DNA of 64,000 nucleotides from Pollutiaquabacter aromativorans (GCA_049177215.1 CP185379.1:3162001-3226000), one strand, 5' to 3'. Numbered from the stretch's first letter, positions 54,727-63,777 are shown. The notes: generated by a model from the letters alone, not told the origin. A program made the numbers and translations.

Positions 54727-56317
54727 TCAGTTCCGAATAACCTTCAGACAGCGCACACCAGTCTCATTGATCAGTTGGAGCAGATAAACTCCGGCCGGGT
54801 ACTGTTGGAGTGAGAACACCGTGCCCGCGTCCGCTTGCCGACTCTCCAGCAATCGTCCGTCCAAAGAAAGTATCCGGGCACTTGTTCCGGGCGCTTGTCC
54901 GCGAACCCACAACAGATCACTGGTCGGGTTCGGGAATACGACCGCATCGGAAGCCGCGATACCGCTGACGCCGCTGGGCAATGGCGCACTCACCTTGCCA
55001 ACAATGGTACGGTAGGCTTCGCCGGTATTGACGAGGAACGGTCCGTAGGTAGCGCTGTCGGTAACGGTGGAGGTAAACCAGACTTCATTGGCCGGTCCTA
55101 CGGCGAGCGATTGGGTATAAGTCGTATCCGGTCGATCCGCCGATGAGGCCGTGGATCACACTGCCATCGGCAGGATGGAAATAGAGGATGGCGGTGCTTT
55201 GCGAAAACGAGCTGCCGGATGACAGCACGACACCATTACCCCAATCCACGGTCGCGCGTTGATTACCGATCAATACAATGGTGCCATCGCTCAACCTGCT
55301 GAGGTAATGTTGCGCGAGCGGTTGAAGGTAGGAGAAGGGATCTGCGCCGACCGGCATCTGACGTCCCCAGGTAAAGAAACCGGTTGAATCGGCGTGCACC
55401 AGATAAAACGTCTGCGAATTCCCGGGAGACGGTAAGGAGATATTGCCCCAGGTGATGGAATCGAAGACGGCACAGGAGAGGCTGACCGATCCGTCGTCGC
55501 CGGCGACGACTTCGGGTCGTTGAAAGGTGATGTCGTTGCCGGAATAGGCCCAATGCGCGGTTCCGTCCGCACGCACGCGTGCTACGAATTGTCCGTAGGA
55601 AGTGATCGCGCTGATGGAAAGGTTGTTCACCGTCAGCGTCCCGGATTCGTTCGCGCCGGAGAGGTAACGATTGCCGAAAGGATCGATTGCGAGACCACTC
55701 AGCAGACGGATGCCGGAAACGCTATCGACCCGCTGCTCGTTTCCATTGGCATCAAGTCGACAGATGACACTTTTGGAAAAATCACTGTGCGCATACCACA
55801 CACTTCCATCCGGATGACGTGCCAGGCAACCGACCTCGTACGCATCCGGATTTTCACGTGTCAGGTTACGTTTCCAATTCACCTGCCCATTCGGGTCGAT
55901 GGAAGCCAGGAAGATGTTCGTCCAGAGACCGCCGAGCGTATTGTAGAGCGTATCGTTCACGCCCAGCAGGAGCGTGTCCATGAAGTATCCGTTGAGTACG
56001 CAATTTCCGTTTCCGTCGCTGATGACATGACGAAGATGGGCTTCGGGGCCGAACGGCAGTTCCCACAGGAGTGTGCCACTTCCGTCGCGGCACTCGAGTA
56101 CTTGAAGGCCATAGATGTCAGAGCCATAGATGACCGCGGAACTGTCGACACGGAATCCGACGGTGTTTCCATTCGGCAATGCGGTGATCTGGCTGATCGG
56201 CATTCCCGGATTCATGTTGTATCGCATCGGGAACTCGCCGATCCAACTGAACTGTTGTGCCGGAGCGGTAAAGGTGAATAGCAGGAGCGTTGCAGAGAGG
56301 AGGTAAAGTTGTTTCAT
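54727..56317 (-). CDS. Secreted propeller-type protein with T9SS tail, interrupted by an apparent frameshift
   Basis: The N-terminal frame, starting at ATG 56317 with signal peptide LYLLSATLLLFTFTAPAQ, runs to a stop at 55085. Dropping one base at about 55119-55121 changes the last residues (YDLYPIARRR) to YDYTQSLAVGPANEVWFT and continues in frame into the C-terminal T9SS domain (VVFPNPTSDLLWVRG to LLQLINETGVRCLKVIRN). The complete protein would have about 529 residues. The body has repeated GLAIDPFGNRYLSG-like phrases of SBBP/propeller proteins. Function unknown. Confidence 0.78.
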
Positions 56318-56336
56318 CAACAGGGGAGGTTTTCAA

Positions 56337-56344
56337 CAAATTTA
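56337..56344 (-). promoter_or_regulatory. -7 box upstream of the frameshifted T9SS gene
   Basis: TAAATTTG on the minus strand, 19 bases upstream of the ATG, matches TAnnTTTG. The surrounding region is AT-rich, so a chance match is possible. Confidence 0.35.
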
Positions 56345-56536
56345 TTCGTTCCCAATTCAATTTTCTCTCTTCGATCGGAATTTAACAGACCGCTGACAAG
56401 TTGGTACAATTGAACAAAGCTTGGTCACGCAGACCTTTCTGTTCCCACCATTCGCGGCGCGAAAGAACGTTAGTATAATGAATTTGGGTGAGTTTTCCAA
56501 ACACCCGTATCACGCCGGGATCGGCTTTGTATCATA

Positions 56537-56587
56537 GTTCGGTTTTCATGTCGCATGGAACTTTGTATTTGGTAAGATAAACCGAAC
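56537..56587 (+). promoter_or_regulatory. Inverted repeat in the peroxidase leader
   Basis: GTTCGGTTT (56537-56545) and AAACCGAAC (56579-56587) form perfect 9-base arms separated by 33 bases. The right arm ends four bases before the peroxidase start codon, so pairing would cover the translation start region. The rest of the 274-base gap shows nothing recognisable except the divergent promoter. Confidence 0.45.
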
Positions 56588-56591
56588 CTTC

Positions 56592-57620
56592 ATGAAAAAA
56601 GTTCTCGCCCTCGCCATACTGGCCTTCTCGGTATTTTCCTGCTCTCGAACGGAGCCCAACAAAGATCAAGTGGCCGCACCCCAGCCGGTCGCGGAGCCAT
56701 TAGAGGATGCGAAAAGATTCTTCTCGCCGATTCCGGTGCTGGCTGAATCAAAAGACAATCCCGTTACGCCGCAGAAGGTGGCTTTAGGAAAGTCGTTGTT
56801 TTACGATACCCGACTTTCGAAGGATGGTAAGAATAGTTGCAACAGTTGTCACAACCTCGAGAATTTCGGTGTTGACGGGGAGGCCACCTCTCAAGGTGAT
56901 GCAGGTAAACGGGGCGACCGCAATTCTCCTACCGTTCTGAATGCTGCTTTCCATTCCACTCAATTCTGGGACGGGCGTGCGAAGGATGTAGAGGAGCAAG
57001 CCGGCGGACCGATTCTCAACCCGGCGGAAATGGCCGTACCAACCGAGGCGTTTCTGGTCAAGCGCCTGAGTGAGGTTCCGGAATACCGCAAGCTGTTTGC
57101 GGAAGCGTTTCCCGAAGAACGACAGCCGATCAGTTACGCGAATATCCGTCGGTCGATCGCCGCATTCGAACGTACCCTGATCACACCTTGCCGTTTCGAT
57201 CGTTACCTGGGGGGTGATGTAAATGCGTTGAGCGCGGAGGAGAAAGCCGGATTGAAGCTTTATATCGAAACCGGTTGCGTGCAGTGCCATGCCGGCCCGA
57301 TGCTGGGCGGCATGATGTTGCAGAAGTTCGGGATCTATGCCGATTATCGCAGTGAGTTGAAGGGCGTCAAGGACGATCCGGGTCGTATGAACGTGACCAG
57401 GGATTCGACCGACAAAGACGTCTTCAAAGTCCCGGCCTTGCGCAACATCGCCATGACGGGACCTTATTTTCACAACGGCAGCGTCAGAGATCTTGATGAG
57501 GCCGTACGCATCATGGGTAAGGTACAACTGAACAAAGCGTTAACGCCTGAGCAACGGAAATCCATCATTACTTTCCTCGGCGCACTGACGGGTGAAGTGC
57601 CCGTGTCGGCGAAGCGATGA
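56592..57620 (+). CDS. Di-haem cytochrome c peroxidase (CCP/MauG family) lipoprotein
   Basis: A 342-residue protein with a lipoprotein signal (AILAFSVFSC). Two haem c motifs occur: CNSCH in KNSCNSCHNLENFGVDGEA, and CVQCH in IETGCVQCHAGPMLGG. FKVPALRNIAMTGPYFHNGS is a strong family motif near the C-terminus. CCPs reduce hydrogen peroxide in the periplasm; MauG relatives modify proteins. The two cannot be separated here. It would be anchored in a periplasm-facing membrane. The hydrolase-like gene begins 40 bases after its stop. Confidence 0.93.
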   Translation: MKKVLALAILAFSVFSCSRTEPNKDQVAAPQPVAEPLEDAKRFFSPIPVLAESKDNPVTPQKVALGKSLFYDTRLSKDGKNSCNSCHNLENFGVDGEATSQGDAGKRGDRNSPTVLNAAFHSTQFWDGRAKDVEEQAGGPILNPAEMAVPTEAFLVKRLSEVPEYRKLFAEAFPEERQPISYANIRRSIAAFERTLITPCRFDRYLGGDVNALSAEEKAGLKLYIETGCVQCHAGPMLGGMMLQKFGIYADYRSELKGVKDDPGRMNVTRDSTDKDVFKVPALRNIAMTGPYFHNGSVRDLDEAVRIMGKVQLNKALTPEQRKSIITFLGALTGEVPVSAKR

Positions 57621-57660
57621 CGAATGGATGATACCGGTACTTTCTTTTTACCTTTCCACC

Positions 57661-58197
57661 ATGCCCTCCTTCTTCGCGCATGCAATCTCAGCATTGCCAC
57701 TAGCCAGATCCTTTGGCGGAAGCAACTTCCGCAAGCTGGCGATCTGGTCGGCTGTATGCGCGGTATTACCGGATGCGGATGTGCTGGCATTCCGGTTCGG
57801 CATTCCCTATGAATCGATCTGGGGACACCGGGGGATAACGCATTCGTTTTTCTTTGCCGCATTGCTCTCGTCACTGCTGGTGCTAACAATTTTCAAAGCG
57901 TCCGGACCTCGGCGATTCGCAATCTGGTGTTGCCTGTTTCTTGCGACAGCTTCTCACCCCTTGCTCGACGCACTGACCAATGGCGGGTTGGGTGTTGCAC
58001 TGTGGGCGCCTTTCAGTGATGAGCGTTTCTTCTTTTCGTTTCGCCCGATCCAGGTATCGCCGATCGGTGCGGGCGCGTTCTTCTCGGAATGGGGACTCCG
58101 GGTTCTCAAAAGCGAAGGGCTTTGGGTTGCCCTGCCTTCGCTCGCCTGGCTCGTTGTCGCTTCCATTCTTCGAAAATCCGCTACAAAAGCGGAATAG
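57661..58197 (+). CDS. YdjM-like membrane-bound metal-dependent hydrolase
   Basis: A 178-residue membrane protein of the YdjM/DUF457 family. Conserved metal-type motifs are AHAISALPLARSFGG, SAVCAVLPDADVLAF, WGHRGITHSFFFAALLSSLL and ASHPLLDALTNGG. Four hydrophobic segments are present. The ATG at 57661 is used and follows TACCTTTC, one mismatch from the -7 box; the frame extends 23 codons upstream into the peroxidase end. The substrate of the family is not established. Confidence 0.88.
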   Translation: MPSFFAHAISALPLARSFGGSNFRKLAIWSAVCAVLPDADVLAFRFGIPYESIWGHRGITHSFFFAALLSSLLVLTIFKASGPRRFAIWCCLFLATASHPLLDALTNGGLGVALWAPFSDERFFFSFRPIQVSPIGAGAFFSEWGLRVLKSEGLWVALPSLAWLVVASILRKSATKAE

Positions 58198-58201
58198 GAC
58201 G

Positions 58202-58232
58202 TTTGGCGGGCACCCGGGCTTGGTTATCTTTG
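58202..58232 (+). promoter_or_regulatory. Textbook Bacteroidota promoter (TTTG-N19-TATCTTTG)
   Basis: TTTG at 58202-58205 is followed after exactly 19 bases by TATCTTTG at 58225-58232, matching the -33/-7 consensus of Bacteroidota primary sigma factors. The start codon of the next gene lies 22 bases further. Confidence 0.75.
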
Positions 58233-58254
58233 TGGCCCTTCCAACCAACTCACC

Positions 58255-59259
58255 ATGAAGAAGTTTTACGGCTTTATTGCCCTGCTTTGCTGTACCTACA
58301 ACGCAAAGGCTCAACCAACATTAACCGCCTCTGGCATTAATCCAGTAATTGGCGATGTAGCGATTGTTAAACGATTTACACCTAATTTGGCTCAAGCTGG
58401 TTCATCAGGAAGTCAGACATGGTCATTGGGTAGTATTACTCCAACGTCTACAATAAGTGCTGTCACACAGAACTCGATAGGCTCTACCTATGAAACGAGT
58501 TTCCCTCAATCCAATATTTGTGTTAAGTTGGGGAATGATTACGATTATTACCGTATATCGTCTGACACACTTGTACGTTATGGGAAAGTTGAGCTATCCA
58601 TTGGTTACCCATATAGTAATGGGATGACACTTCTAAAATATCCTGTTAGTTACAACTCAACTCAGGCGGATGCTTATCGCATTGTTTACTCAGTTGGCGG
58701 GTCAATCTTAATCACGCGAAATGGAAATGTGAGCATCGTTGCCGATGCTTATGGGACTCTTACAACACCGGACAGAACGTATTCGAATGTTTTAAGAGTT
58801 AAATCAACAGAGACCTATTCGGATTCAATTCGACAACTTTCCACAGGCATTATTACTGTTTCGAATGGAAGCTTGACTCGGTATACTTGGTACTCACAAG
58901 GAATTCGATACCCTATTTTGGAAATGTCATTTCCCTCATCCGGTTCAGCATCTGGGTTCTGGGCAAAATGGTCCGGTGTCGGCATCGAAGAAAACCTGGC
59001 CGCGCAACTGAACATGCTGGTCTATCCCAACCCTGCACAGGAGCGCAGCACGCTGAGCCTCGAACTCACGGAAGCATCCGACGTCATGGTTCGCGTACTC
59101 GATCTCCAGGGTCGTGAAGTGATCGCCGTTCCGATGGAACGTTACCTTCCCGGTAAACTTCAGCTTCCGCTGGATGTCGCCAACCTGGCTTCCGGCAACT
59201 ACCTGTTGCAGGCCATTATCAACGATCGCAATGCTACGATCCGTTTCGACAAACAGTGA
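58255..59259 (+). CDS. T9SS-sorted secreted protein with AT-rich passenger region
   Basis: A 334-residue protein with a signal peptide (GFIALLCCTYNAKAQ) and a C-terminal T9SS domain (LVYPNPAQERSTLSLELTEA to LLQAIINDRNATIRFDKQ). The passenger, about residues 20-235, has no recognised domain. From about 58310 to 58970 the DNA is visibly richer in A and T, with many AAT, TTA and ATT codons, unlike the tail and the neighbours. This suggests that the passenger was acquired separately or evolves fast while the sorting tail is native. Confidence 0.82.
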   Translation: MKKFYGFIALLCCTYNAKAQPTLTASGINPVIGDVAIVKRFTPNLAQAGSSGSQTWSLGSITPTSTISAVTQNSIGSTYETSFPQSNICVKLGNDYDYYRISSDTLVRYGKVELSIGYPYSNGMTLLKYPVSYNSTQADAYRIVYSVGGSILITRNGNVSIVADAYGTLTTPDRTYSNVLRVKSTETYSDSIRQLSTGIITVSNGSLTRYTWYSQGIRYPILEMSFPSSGSASGFWAKWSGVGIEENLAAQLNMLVYPNPAQERSTLSLELTEASDVMVRVLDLQGREVIAVPMERYLPGKLQLPLDVANLASGNYLLQAIINDRNATIRFDKQ

Positions 59260-59277
59260 TCATTTCCCCGCACAAAG

Positions 59278-59310
59278 AAAAACCCCGAAGGCGACAGCTT
59301 TCGGGGTTTC
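59278..59310. terminator. Bidirectional terminator
   Basis: AAACCCCGAA pairs with TTCGGGGTTT around a ten-base loop, followed by CTTGTTTTT on the plus strand and by T-rich sequence on the minus strand. It lies between the convergent T9SS gene and the minus-strand lipoprotein gene. Confidence 0.85.
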
Positions 59311-59328
59311 TTGTTTTTGGCGGTACGT

Positions 59329-60000
59329 TTATTGTCGTTCCATCGCCTGCATGCCGGCGAAGGAAAGTGATGGGACGTTGTCCACTTTGTAATAGATCCT
59401 TCGCTCGCCGCCGGTAGGCTTTCCGTCAAGATCCTGGGTGCGGTAGATCCTGATCGCGCGACAGATCGTGAGGTTGTCGAACCAGAAAAGGTCACCGCCG
59501 CGATAACCACCGTTTTGTTTCTCGGTCAGTTCAGGCAAATCAAAGCGTATATAGTTGTTCGCGGCGCGTTCGAACGCGCGGAACTCCGCATACTCCAGTT
59601 TTTTTGGATCAACGGCGGCGATGAAGATCTCCGGCTCGTTGTTCTGGTTGAGGTCGGCTACAAGTACTTGCCCGAGCAGACTGCCGCTCCAGCCCGTCAC
59701 GAATTCGGGCAGCTCTTCGTTGGGCTTTGTGATCTTGATCGACAGTTCTGAATCGGCGTTACCACGCACACGCACCGTGATCCGGACGTCACGCCAATTG
59801 ACTTGTCGAAGATGAAGCGTGTCGTCCAATGATACGACCGGAGTCGGCTCGACCGCTTTCGTGTTCTCCGTGGCGACCGTTTCTACCGGCGCGGTCGTCA
59901 CGACGGTTGTCGCGGCCTTGTTGTTCGGTTCGCGGGAAGAAGAACAGGACACGAAGGAAGTGATCAGTCCGATCGTCAGCAGGTAGTGTATGGTCCTCAT
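59329..60000 (-). CDS. Hypothetical lipoprotein
   Basis: A 223-residue protein with a lipoprotein signal (LTIGLITSFVSC, then SSSREPNN). A low-complexity Ala/Thr/Val region (about 28-60) leads to a domain with QVLVADLNQNNEPEIFIAAV, similar to FG-GAP/VCBS-type calcium-binding repeats. No family was recognised overall. The start is the ATG at 60000; the frame is open upstream into the thioredoxin-like gene. It is 28 bases downstream of that gene on the same strand, so they form an operon. Confidence 0.75.
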   Translation of the reverse strand: MRTIHYLLTIGLITSFVSCSSSREPNNKAATTVVTTAPVETVATENTKAVEPTPVVSLDDTLHLRQVNWRDVRITVRVRGNADSELSIKITKPNEELPEFVTGWSGSLLGQVLVADLNQNNEPEIFIAAVDPKKLEYAEFRAFERAANNYIRFDLPELTEKQNGGYRGGDLFWFDNLTICRAIRIYRTQDLDGKPTGGERRIYYKVDNVPSLSFAGMQAMERQ

Positions 60001-60028
60001 GCCGGGGAAGTTGAAATGCGAAGTGCGG

Positions 60029-61240
60029 TTATTCCGCCAGTAAACGATCAATGAAGGAGGAAAGTTCCGCCGTTTCCCTCTTGTAAGCCTCGCCGGTTGC
60101 CGGCCCGTTGAAACCGGAATGTACGCGTCGCACTTGTCCTTTGCGGTCGAGGATGATCGTGGTCGGAAAAGCGAATACCCGGTTCAGCATCGGCAGTGTC
60201 TTGGCGGCAGAATCCTTGTTTGCATAACCGCCATAGACCAACGGATATTCAACATGATGGAAGTTCCGGAACCGATCGATGTTTTTCCAAAGGCGTAAAG
60301 AATCGGTTGTGCGCTCGTAAGCGATCCCGATGATCTCGACTCCCCGGTCACGGTGCATACGGTAGTAATCGCTCAGGAAGGCGGTTTCGTCCATACAGTT
60401 TGGACACCAACTACCCAGCAGTTGCACGATCAGGACCTTATTCACGAAGGACGGATCGCGCGGCGTCCAATATTTCCCGTTGCGATCAGCAAAGCTGAAA
60501 TCGAGGGAGGAGTAACCGGGCCGCAGGAACGCCAGCGCATCGGGATCCGGCAAGGAGGCATCCGCTTTCCGGAACGCCACCCAGGTGTCGTGGTAGTGAC
60601 GTCCGGAGAAAAAATGTCCTTGCAGCGAACTGTCGGATGTCAGCTCCGCTTCATATAAGAACAGGTGAGAACCGTCGAAAGCTGAAAGGTGCAAACGGGA
60701 TCCTGCCAGTTCACCTTCGAGGAATCGGTGGTCGCCCGTCGGGGTAAGTACAGTTCCGGTGACACGCGCGCCGCTCTGTTCGAATTCCGCCACTGCAAAA
60801 CGGTTCTCACCCTCTTCGCCGTCGAATATCACCTGCCATCTTCCGCTGATATCCGTGACAGGACGTTCGGGACGATCCGAGAATCGAAATCCCTGACCGG
60901 CCGCTGCGCGAAATGGAACCACGTTTTGTGTTTTGCGCGCGTGGTTGAGAAAGAAACCGTTCAAGGAGTCGGCAGTATACCGGCAACGGACCTCTGCATC
61001 GAAGACTGGAAACCGAATAACCAAAGTGTCTCCGACCAAGGAGTACTCGTTTACCGGTAAACGCTCCCTGCCGTTCATGATCTCCAGACCCTCCGAGGTC
61101 GACAAAAAATTGAAGGGTAACGAAAGGGTGTCGTTGATCTGCAGTTCCGCTCTCCAAATGCCTTGCGTCAATGGACTCACGGTGGTTTGGGCAAAGCAGG
61201 TTTTTATGCTAAAGAACAACAGCAGCAACGCGCGTTTCAT
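60029..61240 (-). CDS. TlpA/ResA-like thioredoxin-fold protein
   Basis: A 403-residue exported protein with a signal peptide (LLLLFFSIKTCFAQ). Residues about 20-255 form a beta-rich domain common before TlpA domains in Bacteroidota. The thioredoxin-fold domain (about 260-400) has the redox pair in LLGSWCPNCMDE and the cis-Pro region VFAFPTTIILDRKGQ. It probably reduces or assembles disulfides or haem proteins in the periplasm, and several c-type haem proteins are encoded nearby. The start is the ATG at 61240, after TATCTTTA, one mismatch from the -7 box. Confidence 0.9.
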   Translation of the reverse strand: MKRALLLLFFSIKTCFAQTTVSPLTQGIWRAELQINDTLSLPFNFLSTSEGLEIMNGRERLPVNEYSLVGDTLVIRFPVFDAEVRCRYTADSLNGFFLNHARKTQNVVPFRAAAGQGFRFSDRPERPVTDISGRWQVIFDGEEGENRFAVAEFEQSGARVTGTVLTPTGDHRFLEGELAGSRLHLSAFDGSHLFLYEAELTSDSSLQGHFFSGRHYHDTWVAFRKADASLPDPDALAFLRPGYSSLDFSFADRNGKYWTPRDPSFVNKVLIVQLLGSWCPNCMDETAFLSDYYRMHRDRGVEIIGIAYERTTDSLRLWKNIDRFRNFHHVEYPLVYGGYANKDSAAKTLPMLNRVFAFPTTIILDRKGQVRRVHSGFNGPATGEAYKRETAELSSFIDRLLAE

Positions 61241-61318
61241 GTCATAAAGATACGAAGGCAAGAATAGTATTCGCATAAATGCGGTTGTGGTGAAGGGTAT
61301 TACGCAGTAGTCTTGCAG

Positions 61319-61483
61319 ATGGCAACTACCTACGGAGAGGTGTATTTTCATGTGGTTTTTTCAACCGGATTTCGAAGAAAACAACTTGAACCAAGTTGGC
61401 AGGGCGCTCTCCATGGAATTATCTTGGAAATATTGCGCCGTTTCCGATTGATTTATTTTTCCCGGTTAATTCAGGGCTGTTAA
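61319..61483 (+). pseudogene. IS200/REP-associated tyrosine transposase remnant
   Basis: A 54-codon frame begins at ATG 61319 and reads TYGEVYFHVVFSTGFRRKQL and EPSWQGALHGIILEILRR, the typical first strand and helix of IS200-like Y1 (HUH) transposases. After about residue 42 the similarity ends and a stop follows, so the HUH metal motif and catalytic Tyr are missing. It lies in the 286-base gap between the divergent TlpA-like and DUF1579 genes. It is evidence of a past insertion. Confidence 0.6.
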
Positions 61484-61526
61484 TATTAAAATTAGCTACT
61501 TTAGAATCCCCTTAAATCAAACCAAC

Positions 61527-62102
61527 ATGAAAAAGATTTTCACCCTGATGCTGCTGAGCGGAATGTTTCTGGCAGCACAAGCGCAGACGGCGCAGGAGCC
61601 GACTGCCGAAGAGAAAGCCTGGATGGCCTACATGACCCCCGGTCCGATGCACAAAATGCTGGCGGATGCCGATGGTGAGTGGACAGAAGAAATGACGATG
61701 TGGATGGCGCCGGGTGCCGAACCCATGAAGAACACCGCCACTTGCGTCAACAAAATGATCCTCGGCGGGCGCTACCAGGAATCCCGGCACTCCGGGAATT
61801 TCATGGGGATGCCCTTCGAAGGTGTCAGCACCGTGGCGTATGACAACGCCATGAAAAAGTACCTCAGCACCTGGATCGACAACATGGGTACCGGACTGAT
61901 GTACATGGAAGGCGTTTACGATGAAGCCACGAAGGCGGTTCACTTCAAAGGCAAGATGGTCGATCCCGTTTCCGGACAGGCGTTGGATTGTCGGGAGATC
62001 TTCTCGTTCATCGACAACGATACCCAGAAGATGGAGATGTTCCAGACCGAACAGGGCAAGGAGCGTAAAACCATGGAGATCGTCTTCAAGCGCAAGAAGT
62101 AA
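61527..62102 (+). CDS. Secreted DUF1579 protein
   Basis: A 191-residue protein with a signal peptide (LMLLSGMFLAAQAQ). The DUF1579 pattern is clear: HKMLADADGEWTEEMTMWM, NKMILGGRYQESRHSGNFMG, GVSTVAYDNAMKKYLSTWID. The family forms lipocalin-like barrels with no established activity. It is methionine-rich (four Met in the first 80 mature residues are around GPMHKML, EMTMWM). A strong terminator follows. Its promoter may be TACTTTAG near 61495. Confidence 0.88.
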   Translation: MKKIFTLMLLSGMFLAAQAQTAQEPTAEEKAWMAYMTPGPMHKMLADADGEWTEEMTMWMAPGAEPMKNTATCVNKMILGGRYQESRHSGNFMGMPFEGVSTVAYDNAMKKYLSTWIDNMGTGLMYMEGVYDEATKAVHFKGKMVDPVSGQALDCREIFSFIDNDTQKMEMFQTEQGKERKTMEIVFKRKK

Positions 62103-62118
62103 TCGAACGGTGTAAATA

Positions 62119-62154
62119 AAAAGGCCGGATGTGTTCCAACACATCCGGCCTTTT
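62119..62154. terminator. Very strong bidirectional terminator
   Basis: A 17-bp perfect stem (AAAAGGCCGGATGTGTT with its complement) encloses a two-base loop and is followed by TGTTGTT on the plus strand. It serves the convergent DUF1579 and aldehyde dehydrogenase genes. Confidence 0.9.
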
Positions 62155-62170
62155 GTTGTTGGTATCAGGA

Positions 62171-63729
62171 TCAGATATCGAACTTGATGCCTTGCGCGAG
62201 CGGCAGGTTCGTGGAGTAGTTGATCGTGTTGGTCTGACGACGCATGTACGCCTTCCAGGCATCGGAGCCGGATTCGCGACCGCCGCCGGTTTCTTTCTCG
62301 CCACCGAACGCGCCGCCGATCTCGGCACCCGAAGTACCGATGTTCACGTTGGCGATACCGCAGTCGGAACCTTCGTGTGACAGGAACTGCTCCATCTCGC
62401 GCATGTTCGTCGGTGAAGATCGCGGAGGAAAGTCCCTGCGGGACGTCGTTCTGCATCGCGATGGCTTCGTCGATGGTCTTGTACTTGAGCAGGTACAGGA
62501 TCGGCGCGAACGTCTCTTCCTGTACGATGTGGAAGCTGTTCTTCGCTTCAACGATGCAGGGCTTCACGTAGCAGCCGCTTTCGTAGCCGTCGCCGGAGAG
62601 TACGCCGCCTTCGACGATCATCTTGCCGCCTTCCTGCTTCGCCTTTTCGATGGCCTTGAGGTAAGCGTCGACCGCGCCTTTGTCGATCAGCGGACCGACG
62701 TGGTTGTTCGCGTCGAGCGGATTGCCGATGCGCAATTGCGCGTAGGCTTTCTGGAGGACGCTGACGGTCTTGTCGTATACGCTTTCGTGCACGATCAGGC
62801 GGCGGGTGGAGGTGCAGCGCTGTCCGGCCGTGCCGACCGCGCCGAAGACGGTACCGACCAGTACCATGTTCAGGTCGGCGTGTTCGGAAACGATGATGGC
62901 GTTGTTGCCGCCGAGTTCGAGGATCGACTTGCCGAAGCGTTGCGCGACGGCGGAGGAAACGATGCGACCAACCCGCGTGGAGCCGGTGAACGAAACGAGC
63001 GGTACACGCTTGTCGTTGTTCATGCGGTCGCCCACATGATTGCCCACGAGTACGCAACTGACGCCTTCCGGAACGTTGTTGGCTTTCAGTACAGAAGCGA
63101 TGATGTTCTGACAAGCAACCGCGCAAAGCGGAACTTTCGAACTCGGCTTCCAGATGCACACGTCACCGCATACCCAGGCGATGGCCGCGTTCCAACTCCA
63201 TACGGCAACCGGGAAGTTGAAAGCGGAAATGATGCCGACGATGCCAAGCGGATGCCATTGCTCGTACATGCGATGCTTCGGGCGCTCGCTGTGCATGGTC
63301 AGGCCGTAGAGCTGGCGCGAGAGGCCGACCGCGAAATCGCAGATGTCGATCATCTCCTGCACTTCGCCCCAGTCCTTCCTGCAGGCTCTTGCCCATCTCA
63401 TACGAAACGAGCTTGCCCAGCGGGTCCTTGTACTTGCGGAACTGTTCGCCGATCTGCCGAACGATCTCCCCGCGTTTCGGTGCGGGCATGTTGCGCCACA
63501 CCTTGAAAGCTTCCTCCGCTGTGCGCAGGGTCTTTTCGTAATCGTCCGCCGTCGCTTGCTTCACCTTTCCGATGAGCGTGCCGTCGGCCGGGGAATATGA
63601 AGAGATGATCTCACCGTCCGATTCGGACCAGCGGGTGCCCGTTCCGGCGCCCGGGTTGATGTCTTTCAGGCCAAGTGCCTTCAGGGCTTCGGCAATGCCG
63701 TAGTCCTGGAGCGTGGTAGTGTCTTTCAT
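62171..63729 (-). pseudogene. ALDH7-type aldehyde dehydrogenase with two single-base frameshifts
   Basis: Three minus-strand frames join into one 518-residue protein: start ATG 63729 to about 63373, about 63373 to 62408, and 62408 to the stop at 62171. Removing one base in GAAGGACTGGGG and one in ACCGACGAACATG repairs it (KSLQEGWGEVQEMIDI and SSAIFTDNMREMEQ). Motifs are ISAFNFPVAVWSWN, SFTGSTRVG, catalytic Glu in ILELGGNNAII and catalytic Cys in VGTAGQRCTSTRRL. Antiquitin-type ALDH7 enzymes oxidise alpha-aminoadipate semialdehyde in lysine breakdown. Either a sequencing artefact or true decay explains the breaks. Confidence 0.85.
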
Positions 63730-63733
63730 GCCG

Positions 63734-63741
63734 CAAAGGTA
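63734..63741 (-). promoter_or_regulatory. Aldehyde dehydrogenase promoter -7 box
   Basis: TACCTTTG on the minus strand lies four bases before the ATG, matching TAnnTTTG. No -33 TTTG at the proper spacing was seen. Confidence 0.45.
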
Positions 63742-63777
63742 CGGCAATAGCGGGAGGCATTGAAATGACTTTCGCTT

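Noticed and set aside
61512..62400. Continuation of the middle aldehyde dehydrogenase frame past 62408, giving a 629-codon open frame
   Set aside because: After 62408 the peptide loses all dehydrogenase similarity and runs antisense through the DUF1579 gene; the true C-terminus continues in another frame.
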